This document shows, piece by piece, positions 11,055 to 22,019 of a stretch of 64,000 nucleotides of DNA (within the stretch, counting starts at the first letter, position 1; every line of letters starts with the position of its first letter). Position numbers and translations under genes: made by a program. The notes beneath the pieces were generated by a model. It had not been told where the DNA came from, did not search any database, and was given only the letters and a program-made list of their open reading frames with translations. The stretch comes from Lactuca virosa (lineage: Eukaryota > Streptophyta > Magnoliopsida > Asterales > Asteraceae), in NCBI GenBank assembly GCA_928212115.1, contig CAKMRJ010005634.1, positions 262,674,530 to 262,738,529 on the forward strand, written 5' to 3'.

Positions 11055-12470
11055 GCCAAGAACGAAAGACATTAAGAACATTCCAGTAGTACGTGATTTT
11101 CCCGACATATTTCCAGAAGAACTCCCAGGATTACCTCCGCAACGTCAAGTCGAGTTCAGAATCGACTTAGTTCCAGGGGCTACCCCAGTAGCCAAATCGC
11201 CCTATCGTCTAGCACCTGCAGAGATGCAAGAACTGTCCTGTCAACTTAACGAACTGCTCAGCAAGGGCTTTATAAGACCAAGCTTCTCACCTGGGGGAGC
11301 TCCAGTCTTGTTCGTCAAGAAGAAAGACGGATCGTTTCGTATGTGCATCGACTACAGGGAGCTCAACAAACTGACCGTCAAAAATCGTTATCCTTTGCCT
11401 CGTATTGACGATTTATTTGATCAACTGCAAGGGCGAACTTCTTTTAACTAAAAATCGATCTAAGATCCGGATATCACCAACTACGAGTGCTAGGGGAGGA
11501 TGTCCCGAAGACAGCCTTCCGAACTCGTTATGGGCACTACGAATTCGTAGTGATGCCGTTCGGATTAACCAACGCGCGCCGCGGTATTCATGGATTTAAT
11601 GAATAGGGTGTGTCGTCCTTACTTGGATCAGTTCGTCATCGTCTCATCGTCTTCACATCGATGACTACTTATCTACTCTCGTAGTAAGGAGGAGCATAGT
11701 CAACATCTGCGACTAGTCTTAGAAACGTTGCGTTCGGAGAAGCTCTATGCGAAGTTCTCGAAATGCGAATTTTGGATCCGAAGAGTCGAATTCTTAGGGC
11801 ACGTGGTTAGCGAAGAGGGAATACACGTGGACCCTTCCAAAATCAAAGCCATTGAGAGCTGGTCAGCACCGAAGACGCCTACCGAAATTCGTCAATTTCT
11901 AGGCCTCGCTGGCTACTATCGCAGGTTCATTCAGAACTATTGCGAAACCTCTTACAACACTGACCCAGAAGGGCGTGGCCTTTGACTGGGAAGAGAAGCA
12001 GGAGAGAGCGTTCCAAACGCTCAAGCGAGCCTTGTGCACCGCACCAATACTATCCCTCCCCGAAGGGATAGAAGACTTCGTTGTCTATTGCGATGCGTCA
12101 AATCAAGGGCTCGGCTGTGTTCTGATGCAACGAGTTAAGGTCATCGCCTATGTCTCGAGACAGCTGAAGACACAGGAGGTCAACTACACCACTCACAATC
12201 TTGAGCTAGGAGCAGTTGTGTTTTTGCTCTGAAGATCTGGAGACACTACCTGTAGGTACAAAAAGCACTATCTTTACAGACCACAAAAGCCTACAACAAC
12301 ATATTCGACCAGAAGGAGCTCAACATGAGACAACGACGGTGGGTCGAGCTACTCAGTGATTACGAATGTGCGAAATTCGTTATCATCCGGGTAAAGCCAA
12401 CGTAGTAGCTGACGCCCTAAGTCGGAAAGAATACTCTGGTCGTAGAGTCAAATCATTGACTATGACTATC
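11055..12470 (+). pseudogene. Gypsy reverse transcriptase and RNase H of element B, frameshifted
   Basis: RT motifs are split over frames: FPDIFPEELPGLPP, FIRPSFSPGGAPVLFVKKKDGS and YPLPRIDDLFDQL (to 11451), then KIDLRSGYHQ, TAFRTRYGHYEFVVMPFGLTNAP in another frame, and a catalytic region where YIDDILVYS is decayed to about FIDDYL. The thumb LYAKFSKCEFW and RNase H elements (YCDASNQGLGCVL, SRQLKTQEVNYTTHNLEL, DHKSLQH, YHPGKANVVADALSRK) follow after further frameshifts near 11950 and 12232. The enzyme copies the RNA and removes the template; here it is inactive. Confidence 0.85.
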
Positions 12471-12639
12471 CATTCACACTTGTCCACGCAAATTAGGAGG
12501 CTCAGCTCGACGCTTTGAAACCTGAAATGTGGCGAGTGAATCCCTGAGAGGGATGGATAAGAACTTGGAAGTCAAAGGTGGCGGAGCCTTATATTTCATG
12601 GATCGGATCTGGACACCAAACACGGTGGTTTCAGGCAGA

Positions 12640-13936
12640 GACTTGGTCATGACCGAGGCGCAAACACTCGTTATTCCGTCCACCCAGGTTCAGATAAGAT
12701 GTATCTGGATCTAAAAAAGCTATACTGGTGGCCTAACATGAAAGCAGAGATTGCTACCTTCGTAAGTAAATGCCTTACTTGCGCCAAGGTCAAGGTCGAA
12801 TACCAGAAACCCTCAGGTCTTCTACAACAGCCGGAGATACCAGAATGGAAGTGGGAGCGGATCACTATGGACTTCATAACCAAGCTGCCCAAGACAACGG
12901 GTGGACTTGATACCATATGGGTCATCGTCGACAGATTGACCAAGTCCGCACACTTCCTGCCTATCAAAGAAACAGACAAGATGAAGAAGCTTACAAGAAC
13001 CTACATACGGGAGATTGTACGACTGCACGGTGTTCCCATATCCATTATCTCGGACAGAGATAGTAGATTCACTTCGAGGTTCTGGCAGTCGCTACAAAGT
13101 TCCCTAGGAACTAGGCTGGACATGAGTACAGCCTATCATCCACAAACCGACGGACAAAGTGAGAGGACTATTCAAACATTGGAATATATGTTGCGAGCCT
13201 GCGTGATTGACTTTGGAAAGGCATGGGATACTCATTTACCCCTTGTCGAATTCTCATACAATAATAGTTATCACACAAGCATAAAGGCGGCTCCATTTGA
13301 AGCCCTCTATGGCCGAAAGTGCAGATCCCCTCTGTGCTGGGCTGAAGTGGGTGATACCCAGTTAGCTAAAGGACGAGTTCCTGACAACACTCTCACGGGT
13401 CCGGAAATCATTCGGGAAACAACGGAGAAGATCGTTCAGATTCATGAGCGACTAAAAGCCTCTAGAGACCGACAGAAAAGCTACGCTGACAAAAAGGAAA
13501 ACCGTTGGAATTCCAGGTGGGCGACCGACTTCTATTGAAAGTCTCACCCTGGAAAGGCTTAATACGCTTCGGAAAGCGTGTAAAGCTAAATCCAAGATAC
13601 ATAGGGCCTTTCGAGATTCTTGCCAGAATCGGCCCTATAGCTTACAAACTCAATCTACCTAGTGAACTCAGTAATGTACATCCTACTTTCCACATATCAA
13701 ACTTGAAAAAGTGTCTGTCCGATGAAAATCTTGTGATCCCACTTGACGAGATCGAAATCAACGAGAGCCTCAACTTCGTGGAAGAACCAGTAGAGATCAT
13801 GGACCGAGAGGTCAAGCAAACGAAACAAAGTCGTATCCCGATAGTGAAGGTTCGCTGGAATGCCAAGCGGGGACCTGAATTCACTTGGGAGCGTGAGGAT
13901 CAATTGAAACTGAAATACCCTCATCTTTTTGCTTAG
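12640..13936 (+). pseudogene. Gypsy integrase of element B with chromodomain-like tail
   Basis: The zinc-binding region is partly decayed: the first His of HHCC appears as Asn (ANTRYSVHPGSDKMY), followed by CLTCAKVK. The catalytic core is well kept in the 12699-13538 frame: ITMDFITKLP, SDRDSRF and HPQTDGQSERTIQ supply the DDE residues. One frameshift at about 13505 separates the core from the carboxy-terminal GPY/F-type module (KLNPRYIGPFEILARI) and a terminal segment (PIVKVRWNAKRG.EFTWERE) resembling a chromodomain, which in chromoviruses guides integration to chromatin. The polypurine tract lies 60 bp downstream. Confidence 0.85.
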
Positions 13937-13992
13937 TTATTCGTAACTACTTATTTGCTTAAACTCTAATTTCGGGACGAAATTCCTTCTAA

Positions 13993-14003
13993 CGGGGGGA
14001 TGA
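13993..14003 (+). promoter_or_regulatory. Polypurine tract of element B
   Basis: CGGGGGGATGA directly precedes the TG of the 3' LTR; such tracts prime plus-strand DNA synthesis. Confidence 0.7.
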
Positions 14004-16799
14004 TGTGACAATCTGAAATTTCTAGCTTGTATAAACATTCAAATTTATCAGAGTTAGTCTTGTTTGTTAACTTTTAGCCCTATTTGGAGTCTATTCGAGT
14101 ATTCTAAACTTAGTACATCAAAGGAATCAGTGTTAGGATGAATTGGTTGAAGTTCTAGTCATGAAGCAAACCGAAAACCTCCTCAAAAAGGAGTTTTCGG
14201 TCAAGACCTTAGAGTTTTCGGTCAAGGTGACCGAAAACCCCATCTACAATATATATTTCACATGATCGTTTGGATCATTCTTTCCTTTTCAAAGCTAGAA
14301 ACATCCATTCTCTCTCAAGTATCATCAAGTTCTTCACTTTGATCTTCAAAATTGTAAGAATTCTTTCCATTTGATTTGTTGTTACAAGCTTTATCTAGTA
14401 CAACCCTTTGATTTCATCATCCATAAATCATCTCTTTCGGGTTAGATCTCTCAAGAACACCAAGAACACACACTAGTGTTTTGGTCCAAAATCAACTCTA
14501 TTAGCCTCTAAATCGTAAGTATTACTTCCATATACTTGTTATCTAGTTGAAACTCTTGATTTTAAGGCCTTGAAATCGTCATTATCCAAGAACAAAAGGT
14601 GTTTTCGGTCTAGTGCATCTCCTTAGACCGAAAACACTTCATTGATTGTTGAAAGCCCTTGGAAATCACCTTATGCATCAAACATCATGAGGTTTTCGGC
14701 CAACATTTGGACGAACAACTCTTGGACCGAAAACCATATGGACCGAAAACCCTTTGGGCCGAAAATCTCAAGAAACATACTACTTGGACCGAAAAATCCT
14801 TTAAGTGGCTATACAAACCTTAGATGCAACCCTTGGTACTTCTAGCACTTGAATCAAAGTGTTTTCCATGTCCTAGGGTGTCTTAACTTGGTTAATTAGT
14901 TGTTAAATGACTAATTGGATACATATATGTGTTATTATATGTTAAATAGGATTCGTGTGTGTGCTCAACTCTTCACTTGACACTTAGCATCCTATACCAT
15001 CCGTTCATCCAAACCACTCACTACAGGTGAGTTCATACCCCTTAATCAACCTTTTAAATGATTTTAAATGCTTTTATGGGGGGATACAAGTTGAACTATT
15101 ATAGTTATTATATCAATCACATGTGATTAATAACTATCAGACATATGAATTTTCTTACTTTTCAAACTTAGTTATCAAACAAACTACTTTAAACTGTTTT
15201 GAAAACTCTTTTACATGTTAAATACTTTCTATTCAAACTCTTTTAAACTTATCCTTTGTCAAATGTGTATCTATATAGATATAGTTATATAAGTAGGATT
15301 GAAAGGACTTAGGACTGATAGCTCGCCTTGCTTCCTGTTCCTTGTTTGGTTGTGGACTTAGGGTATCGGTTATTTCTCCGAAGGTCGTTTGAATCCCAGT
15401 TATATATTACGTATAGGTATATAGATATAAAAGTTACTTCTTTCATTTCAATACCTTTGGGTAGCAAAGGTATACAAACATGTTCATACATACAAACAAC
15501 ATTACTAGTAAACTATAATAAGTATAGTTTAGGAAGTTACTAATACTATTACTAGAACAATGAAACATACAATGAGTCAGTTCATACATGAGTCAACACA
15601 TACTATAACGAGAAACAGATAGAGAATACTATGATGAGAAACAAACAATAACATACAGAGAGAACATACATACATACTAGACAGAGAGAGAGAGAACATA
15701 CAATACAGCTAGTACATACTATACATTATACAAGAGAACATACTATTATGAGAAACAGAGAGAACATACATACATACTAGACAGAGAGAGAACATACAAT
15801 ACAGCTAGTACATACAATACATATACAAGTACATTACAATAGTTATGTGAGCCACATAACGGGGCATGGCATCACCTGTCATGGCTTGTTTTTATCCAGA
15901 GTCGCCTTAATTGGAGAGCGTTGAATTTGTGTATACATCTATACTGGATTGACTATCCTACACCTTGCTGCTCGCTACAGTGGGACTTTCAAGTCTACGG
16001 GTGCCAAATGTCATTTCTTCCGACGTCTTTCATCGTCGTGTTTTTAGTCGGTAGTATGGTACATGCATATCACATGGTACTTTAAATAACAATTGGTTTA
16101 AAGTAGTTAGTACAGCAATAGTTACTTAATACAACACTACAGTACTATTTTATTTCCCCATTGCATTCACTTTGTGATCTTCTCACAATGAACCGTAATG
16201 TAAAAACTACATTTTTGGTTAATGATAGTTAGAATTTGGAAAATACATACTCTTACAAGAGATACACATACAAACATTTGATGCCTTGGTAGAAGGCTAC
16301 TTTTAGTAGAAAACATAGGGTTTTCTAGGAGATTCAAACATTTACAAAAATTTACAAACATTTACAAACAATTACAAACATTTGATGCCTTGGTAGAAGG
16401 CTACTTTTAGTAGAAAACATAGGGTTTTCTAGGAGATTCAAACATTTACAAACATTTACAAACTTATACATCAAGTACTTACAAACACTTTCATACAAAC
16501 AATGACACTAAAATACTTATGATCTCACCATCTTTAAAGCTGATAACCTCTTTCAAAATAACTTGTATTCTCATGTCACCAGTAGACAGGTACCGGTGCC
16601 AGGTTTTTGAGAAGATGGAGCTCGTTCAAGACTTATCTTTTATTTTGATTTACATTTTTGGTGTCTTATACACTTCACAGAACACACTTGTATTAAATTA
16701 TATTATTAATGCAATGGATGATGTTGTTGCTTGTTTACTACTATTCATGACGTCCTCCACCCCCGAACGTTTCCGCCGTTCTGGTTTTGGGGTGTGACA
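14004..16799 (+). repeat. 3' LTR of element B
   Basis: Near-identical partner of 4673-7539. Differences include a deletion of about 60 bp after 14633 between short AAAAC repeats, loss of the CAG splice-acceptor-like site near 16572 (now CATG) and small indels. A perfect 11-bp inverted repeat GTTTTCGGTCA/TGACCGAAAAC is retained at about 14215-14239. Confidence 0.93.
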
Positions 16800-17347
16800 T
16801 GGAGCCTTAGCATGGCTTAAAAAGTGTCTCTATGGATGATGGATTGAAGGGACTCGGCGAGTCGTAAGGTCGACTCGGGGAGTCACATGAAGATGGTCAT
16901 GAACTCGTCGAGTTGATGAACAACTCGGCGAGTCCGATGAAGATTGCCTTGGGCTCGACGAGTCAGTCGAATGACTCAGCGAGTCGGCTAGGGTTTTCCC
17001 CAATCTTTGGACACGTATGAACTCGGCGAGTTAAAGGGAAACTCGATGAGTCAACCAAGGATTTCACGACTTCTCGAGTTCAGGAAGGACTGGACGAGTC
17101 GGCAAACTACACTCGACAAGTCGAGTCAACATGGACTGTTGACTTTGACTGTGGACTTTGACTTTAACCAAGAGTTGACCAGTTAACTTCTAAGGGTATT
17201 TTGGTAATTTGGAAATTTATGAAAAAGGGTTTTATGGTAAATATAGGTGGCGGAGTTCGTGTTGGTGATCCGGGAGTTGAGCTTTCTAGTTTCAGACGAC
17301 AGTTGCGAGGTGAGTTATCCTCACTATACTCAGACGACAGTTGCGAG

Positions 17348-17940
17348 GTGAGTTATCCTCACTATACTCAAGGGTATAAGGCACCAAGGTCGACCCTTTG
17401 GATTGTTATATGTTTATGTTATGCGAGTATGATCTGTTAGATCGGTATCCTAGAGGGTAGGATAACATTATATGATATGTGGTATGATTTGTTAGATCGC
17501 ATCGGTAGATGGGATGGTGTTTATGTCTATGTGGTATGATCCGTTAGATCAAGTATTGTCTATATACTGTTATGTGATTATTTGTTATATGTGCACATGT
17601 TGTTTGGAGGTTGAGGCTTATCTGCTTTGTGCGAAAGCCAATAGACCTGGCATTCCAACCTGTTGGTTGTGGCCCATAAGTATTCCATCCCGAGGATGAT
17701 TGGAGTCATAGTATGTGGGCATTCCAACCTGTTGGTTGTGGGCCTGGGGTATTCCAACCTGAGGTTGATTGACCCATAGTGTGTTGGCATTCCAACCTGA
17801 TGGTTGAGGGCCTGGGGTATTCCAACCCGTGGTTTGACTGGACCATAGTATTTTGTTATGATTATATGTGTTTGTTGCGGGTATCATTTGGGGGAACTCA
17901 CTAAGCTCTCGGGCTTACAGTTTTTAGTTTATTGTTTCAG
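17348..17940 (+). other. Candidate intron inside 5' LTR of element A
   Basis: A donor GCGAG/GTGAGTTATCC (GT 17348-17349, or the duplicated copy at 17310-17311) pairs with an acceptor TTTATTGTTTCAG (AG 17939-17940). The 3' LTR has the same pair (24701-25303). Element E has the same two motifs in its LTRs. Conservation of both sites is seen; splicing itself is inferred. Confidence 0.42.
17640..17850. repeat. ATTCCAACCTG minisatellite in 5' LTR of A
   Basis: About four to five units of 50-65 bp, each containing GGCATTCCAACCTG(T/A)TGGTTG and GGCCTGGGGTATTCCAACC. Homologous arrays occur at 25006-25215 and in element E (minus strand). Confidence 0.85.
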
Positions 17941-18112
17941 GTACATCAGGGGATCGCGGCAGGCGAAGGCGTGATCGTTGCTCCTCATGTTTTGATTATG
18001 TTTCTGGGAAAATCTGATATTATACATTTTGTAAACAAAGTTGTAATGATTTTAATGGTTTGAAATGTTTTTAAAAGTTTAAATTGGCTTGAATTTTTTG
18101 GGTGTTCCAAGT

Positions 18113-18124
18113 TGGTATCAGAGC
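18113..18124 (+). promoter_or_regulatory. Primer binding site of element A
   Basis: TGGTATCAGAGC, three bases after the 5' LTR end; tRNA-iMet type. Confidence 0.92.
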
Positions 18125-18886
18125 CTTGGTTTGAGTGAATTGGAGGAACATGCGTGTGAATCCAGTCTCAAATCAAGGAAAGGTTTTCAAAATGATTTCT
18201 AAAATGGTTTTCAAAATAAGTAAATGAGGATGCAGGATGTACGATCAGCCGGAGCCAGTAAGTAGCCCCAAAATACCATACAGTTATTTGATTATGTGAT
18301 ATGTTAGAACAGCATGCTAGTGCTAGGCTAGGGATCTTCAGGAATTGCATGATAGAATTGCCTGATTGTATGATGCCTGATAGCCTAGGGTTTTCCTTTA
18401 TATGAAATTGACATCATTACTGTAGTTGCTTAGTGTATGCATCACGGCCGTACATAATTAAGATCTTATAGCCTGAGAATGTTTGATTTGCCTTATGTTC
18501 TGTTCTTGTTTGATTGGGAGCTTAGGGTAGGATTGGATATTCGAAAGTCTATAGGGTCCAGCGTTATGTATGGCTAGCATACACTAGTGCTGCAGGGTTG
18601 GTGGAAGTTTCATGGATGGGTGAGTTTTGTGGACCGTAGGTCAGTTGTGAGATAGTTAGCTTTCCTCTAGGAGTGAGGATTGAGCTCCCTATGTTATGTA
18701 TTTGTTAGGGTGTTGTGGTGATACTTGAGACAAATATGGGTAGGTGTGGAAGGTAGTATGGGCCCGTACTACTGAAAGCACAGGACCCATACGCGTAGCA
18801 AGGAAGTCACAACCCCTAGGGTTTAGTCGGGAGTTGGTTCCCGTTATTTATATGGGTTGTCTGATATCTTCCTGTTATGTTTCAGA
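18125..18886 (+). other. Leader of element A between primer site and gag
   Basis: No open frame of note. It ends in a pyrimidine-rich CTTCCTGTTATGTTTCAG (AG at 18884-18885), one base before the gag ATG, which looks like a splice acceptor and is conserved in element E at 53512-53513. Confidence 0.55.
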
Positions 18887-20103
18887 ATGGTGTTACGAGG
18901 CGTTTTACGACGGGGTCCGGATCAGGATCAGGACAGGTGATCAGGAGGCCCCAGTGGCACCTGAGATTATCGGCCAGGAGGGCCAATGTTGACAGAGGAT
19001 CGGGTCAGGGAGATCATCCGTGAGAGGTGGGCGAGATTGTCCGGGGCAGATTCCGGAGTTGTTCGGGTCTATTAAGTCCGCTATGATGGAGTATTTCGAC
19101 GACATGCAGCCCTCTTGAGACAGCTGCCGCTGCAGCACCCCCGCGGCTGTAACAGCGGCAGGAGGGGGAGGGGGTGAGTTTTTTCAGTACCGGACTTCGA
19201 TAACACGAAGCCCCTACTTTTGATGGGACCAGGATCCCATCAAGGCTATGAGGTGGATCTCAGATGTGGAGGGGTGGTTTCTTCACCTGCTCGTGTCCTA
19301 CTGACCAAAGGTCAGGTGTGCTCTGAACCTGCTAAGGTCCGGGGCCAAGGACTGGTGGAGACTTGCGACTGGGTCGTACACTGATGATCAGAGAGCTGCT
19401 GTTACTTGGGAGCAGTTCAGGGACATGTTCCGCGCCCGTTACATTCCGCGGGTCGAGCGGGAACGTTTAGCGCAGGAGTTTCTGAGTTTGAGACAGGATG
19501 GGAGTCGGTGACGGAGATCACCCGTATGTTCACTGAGAGGGCGATGTTTGCCCGGAGTTTGCTTCCGAGCAGGCTCAGATGACCCGTTATCTGAGCATGC
19601 TCAGACTGACATCCGTCAGCAATGTGATACTCTTCTGCAGTTGCAGGAGGCCGCTAGACGGCGTGAGTTGGAGATTGAGTTGCAGTTGAGGGGGCAGCGG
19701 CAGGCCCCAGCACAGTCACAGCCAGCGCCAAAGCGGTCCAAGACCGTTGATACTAGGACTGGGGGACAGCCAGGTCGCACTTGTGGGAAGTGCGGGGAGG
19801 CTCATTTAGGGATGTGTCGGACAGGGAGTGGGTGCCACCGATGTGGCAAGCAGGGCCATTTGGCCAGGGATTGCAGACAGTCGACTCCGACTTCCGGAGT
19901 CAGGCTTTGCTATCATTGTGAGCAGGTGGGCCATATGAAGGCCCAGTGTCCTCTGCTAGCCGCCAAGCCGGCGCAGGCTCCAGCACCGACTACCTTGAGG
20001 ATCACGGATGGGACACCAGTCAGGGCAGAGCCTCCAAAGGCTCAGGGTCGTGCCTTCCAGCTTACAGCCGAGGAGGCCAGGGCAGCACCGGATGTGGTTG
20101 CTG
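18887..20103 (+). pseudogene. gag: Gypsy gag of element A, frameshifted
   Basis: The start ATG at 18887 aligns with that of the element E gag but a 1-nt loss shifts the frame within 18 codons. Capsid segments are recognisable in several frames (MMEYFDD, KDWWRLATGSYTDDQRAAVTWEQFRDMF, RYIPRVERERLAQEFL). From 19548 a clean frame covers the carboxy part: a QRQAPAQSQPAPKR basic stretch, then zinc knuckles CGKCGEAHLGMC, CHRCGKQGHLARDC and CYHCEQVGHMKAQC (the last two canonical CCHC). The frame ends near VVAG where a candidate 67-bp intron begins. Nucleocapsid function is clear by family; the copy is not functional. Confidence 0.85.
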
Positions 20104-20170
20104 GTATGTTTCTATCCTTACTCCCATTGGTTATATCTGTTGTATGCTTATCTGTTATACTTTTGATTAG
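20104..20170 (+). other. Candidate 67-bp GT-AG intron at gag-protease boundary of element A
   Basis: The segment starts GTATGT, is T-rich, and ends TTTTGATTAG. Removal joins GCTG to GTACGTTC and gives VVAG-TFLVNS in frame, the same junction seen uninterrupted in element B (VVTG-TFLLDN). If retained, the frame continues as a hydrophobic stretch (LLPLVISVVCLSVILLI) and stops at 20211-20213, producing Gag alone. Element E keeps the same donor (CCGGTATGTCTTTC, minus strand at 52291-52292) at the equivalent place. At 67 bp it is near the lower size limit for plant introns. Alternative: a chance insertion. Confidence 0.6.
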
Positions 20171-21990
20171 GTACGTTCCTAGTGAACTCCTTACCTGCAT
20201 TGGTTCTATTTGACTCGGTGGCGAGTTGGTCTTTCGTATCTCAGACATTTAGTAGGGAGTTCAGAGTGCAAGTAGGCGAGCTAGAGTGTCCGTTGCGAGT
20301 TTCTGTCGCCAACGAACACGGGGTTTCTGCTTCTTCGATCTACCGAGGGTGCGAGATGGAGATCTTCGGGGTACCTTTTCCGATAGACTTGATTCCGATC
20401 CCCATGGGGGATGTATGCGTGATTGTGGGGATGAACTGGCTCAGTCATTTCGGTGGTTCGAACCCCAAGTGGGGGAGAGTTGATTATATATGGCGAGGGC
20501 ACCAGATCGGGGTCAGGGTTTTGTTCAGCCACAAGGGCTTGACAGTATATTCAGCACGGGGGTACAAGTTACCTATCGTATGTATTGGATACGCGAGCCA
20601 GGGATCAGATTTCGGTTTCCGATGTTCCTGTGGTCAGGGAGTTTGCAGATGTGTTTCCAGAGGAGTTGTAGGGATACCTCCGGAGAGGGAGGTCGAGTTT
20701 CGGATCGACCCGGTGCCTGGTGCGGCCCCTATTGCCAAGGCGCCGTACCGATTGGCGCCACCTGAGATGCAGGAGCTGTCGTCACAGCTGCAGGAACTGC
20801 TGGGCAAGCAGTTCATCCGACCTAGCAGTTCTCCATGGGGAGCACTGATTCTTTTTGTCCGGAAGAAGGACGGTTCGCACCGGATGTGTATTGATTACCA
20901 AGAGTTGAATAAGTTAACGGTGAAGAACCGTTACCCACTCCCGAGGATAGATGATCTCTTCGATCAGTTGCAGGGCGCATCTTGGTTTTCCCAGATAGAC
21001 TTGAGGTCTGGGTATCATCAGGTCAGGGTCTGAGAGGAGGACGTGGAGAAGACCGCGTTTCGAACTCGTTATGGACATTACGAGTTCGTGGTGATGTCGT
21101 TTGGTCTCACCAACGCGCCAGCAGTGTTCATGGACCTGATGAATCGGGTCTGCAGACCGATGCTCGATCGCTCGGTCATAGTGTTTATAGATGATATCTT
21201 GGTGTATTCCAAGACCCGAGAGCAGCATGAGGAGCATCTACGGGAGTTATTGGGAGTTCTGAGATGAGAACGGTTGTACGCCAAATTCTCGAAGTGTGGG
21301 TTTTGGCTACGAGAGGTCCAGTTCCTCGGACATATCGTTAACCAGGAGGGGATTTTGGTCGATCCGGCCAAAATCGAGGCGGTTATGCAGTGGGAGGTTC
21401 CGAAATCTCCCTCAGACATCAGGAGCTTTTTGGGATTGGGAGGGTACTACCGGAGATTCATACAGGATTTCTCCAAGATTGCAGTACACCTCACTCGTCA
21501 GACGAGGAAGGGGGTGGATTTACGGTGGAGCCCTGAGCAGCAGAGGGCGTTTGAGACCCTCCGACAGCGGTTGTGCGAGGCCACAGTCTTGACACTCCCA
21601 GAGGGAGTTGAGGATTTTGTGGTGTTCTGTGATGCATCCATCACAGGTTTAGGGGCGGTCCTCATGCGGAGAGGAAGAGTGATAGCCTACACATCGCGGC
21701 AGCTAAAGCCTCATGAGACGCGATACCCTACGCATGATTTGTCATTGGGAGAGGTGGTGTTCGCCCTCAAGATATGGAGACATTACCTTTATGGGGTCCG
21801 TTGTACCATTTACACGGATCACAAGAGCTTGAGACATATCATGGATCAGCCGAACCTGAACATGAGGCAGCGTAGGTGGCTGGATGTAGTCAAGGACTAT
21901 GACTGCGAGATCCTTTACCATCCTGGTAAAGCGAATGTTGTTGCGGATGCTTTGAGCCGCAAGTCATCTGAGTCTTCCACCCCCCGCGGT
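20171..21990 (+). pseudogene. Protease, reverse transcriptase and RNase H of element A, with stops
   Basis: The protease site reads LFDSVAS: the catalytic DSG has become DSV. A frameshifted stretch follows, then RT is well preserved: IPPEREVEFRIDPVPGAAPI, FVRKKDGSHRMCIDYQELN, YPLPRIDDLFDQL, FSQIDLRSGYHQVRV, with stops at 21031-21033 and 21265-21267, MSFGLTNAPAVFM and the catalytic VFIDDILVYS. RNase H motifs are FCDASITGLGAVLM, YTDHKSLRHI and YHPGKANVVADALSRKS. Some stops are C-to-T type changes (for example CGA to TGA), as expected for methylated, silenced DNA. Confidence 0.88.
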
Positions 21991-22019
21991 ATGTATGAGG
22001 ATAGCGGTGGATTCTCCAC

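Larger units (their letters stand above)
4673..16799 (+). mobile_element. Element B: Ty3/Gypsy chromovirus-like (Tekay/Del type), inserted in the LTR of A
   Basis: The element begins TGTGACAATCCG and ends GGGTGTGACA, with target duplication TGGAG at 4668-4672 and 16800-16804. It has long LTRs (2867 and 2796 bp), a primer site at 7543-7554, an extra upstream ORF, gag, pol and a G-rich polypurine tract before 14004. LTR length, Gypsy domain order (integrase last) and a chromodomain-like integrase tail indicate Tekay/Del. Gag is broken by an antisense insert and pol by frameshifts, so the copy is defective. Confidence 0.93.
16805..18109 (+). repeat. 5' LTR of element A, right part
   Basis: Continues the LTR of A after element B. 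It carries the ACTCGNCGAGT palindrome cluster (about 16855-17120), a 38-bp tandem duplication (17293-17330, 17331-17368) not present in the 3' LTR, and the ATTCCAACCTG minisatellite. It ends GGGTGTTCCA, with one change from the GGGTGTTACA of the 3' LTR. Confidence 0.92.
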
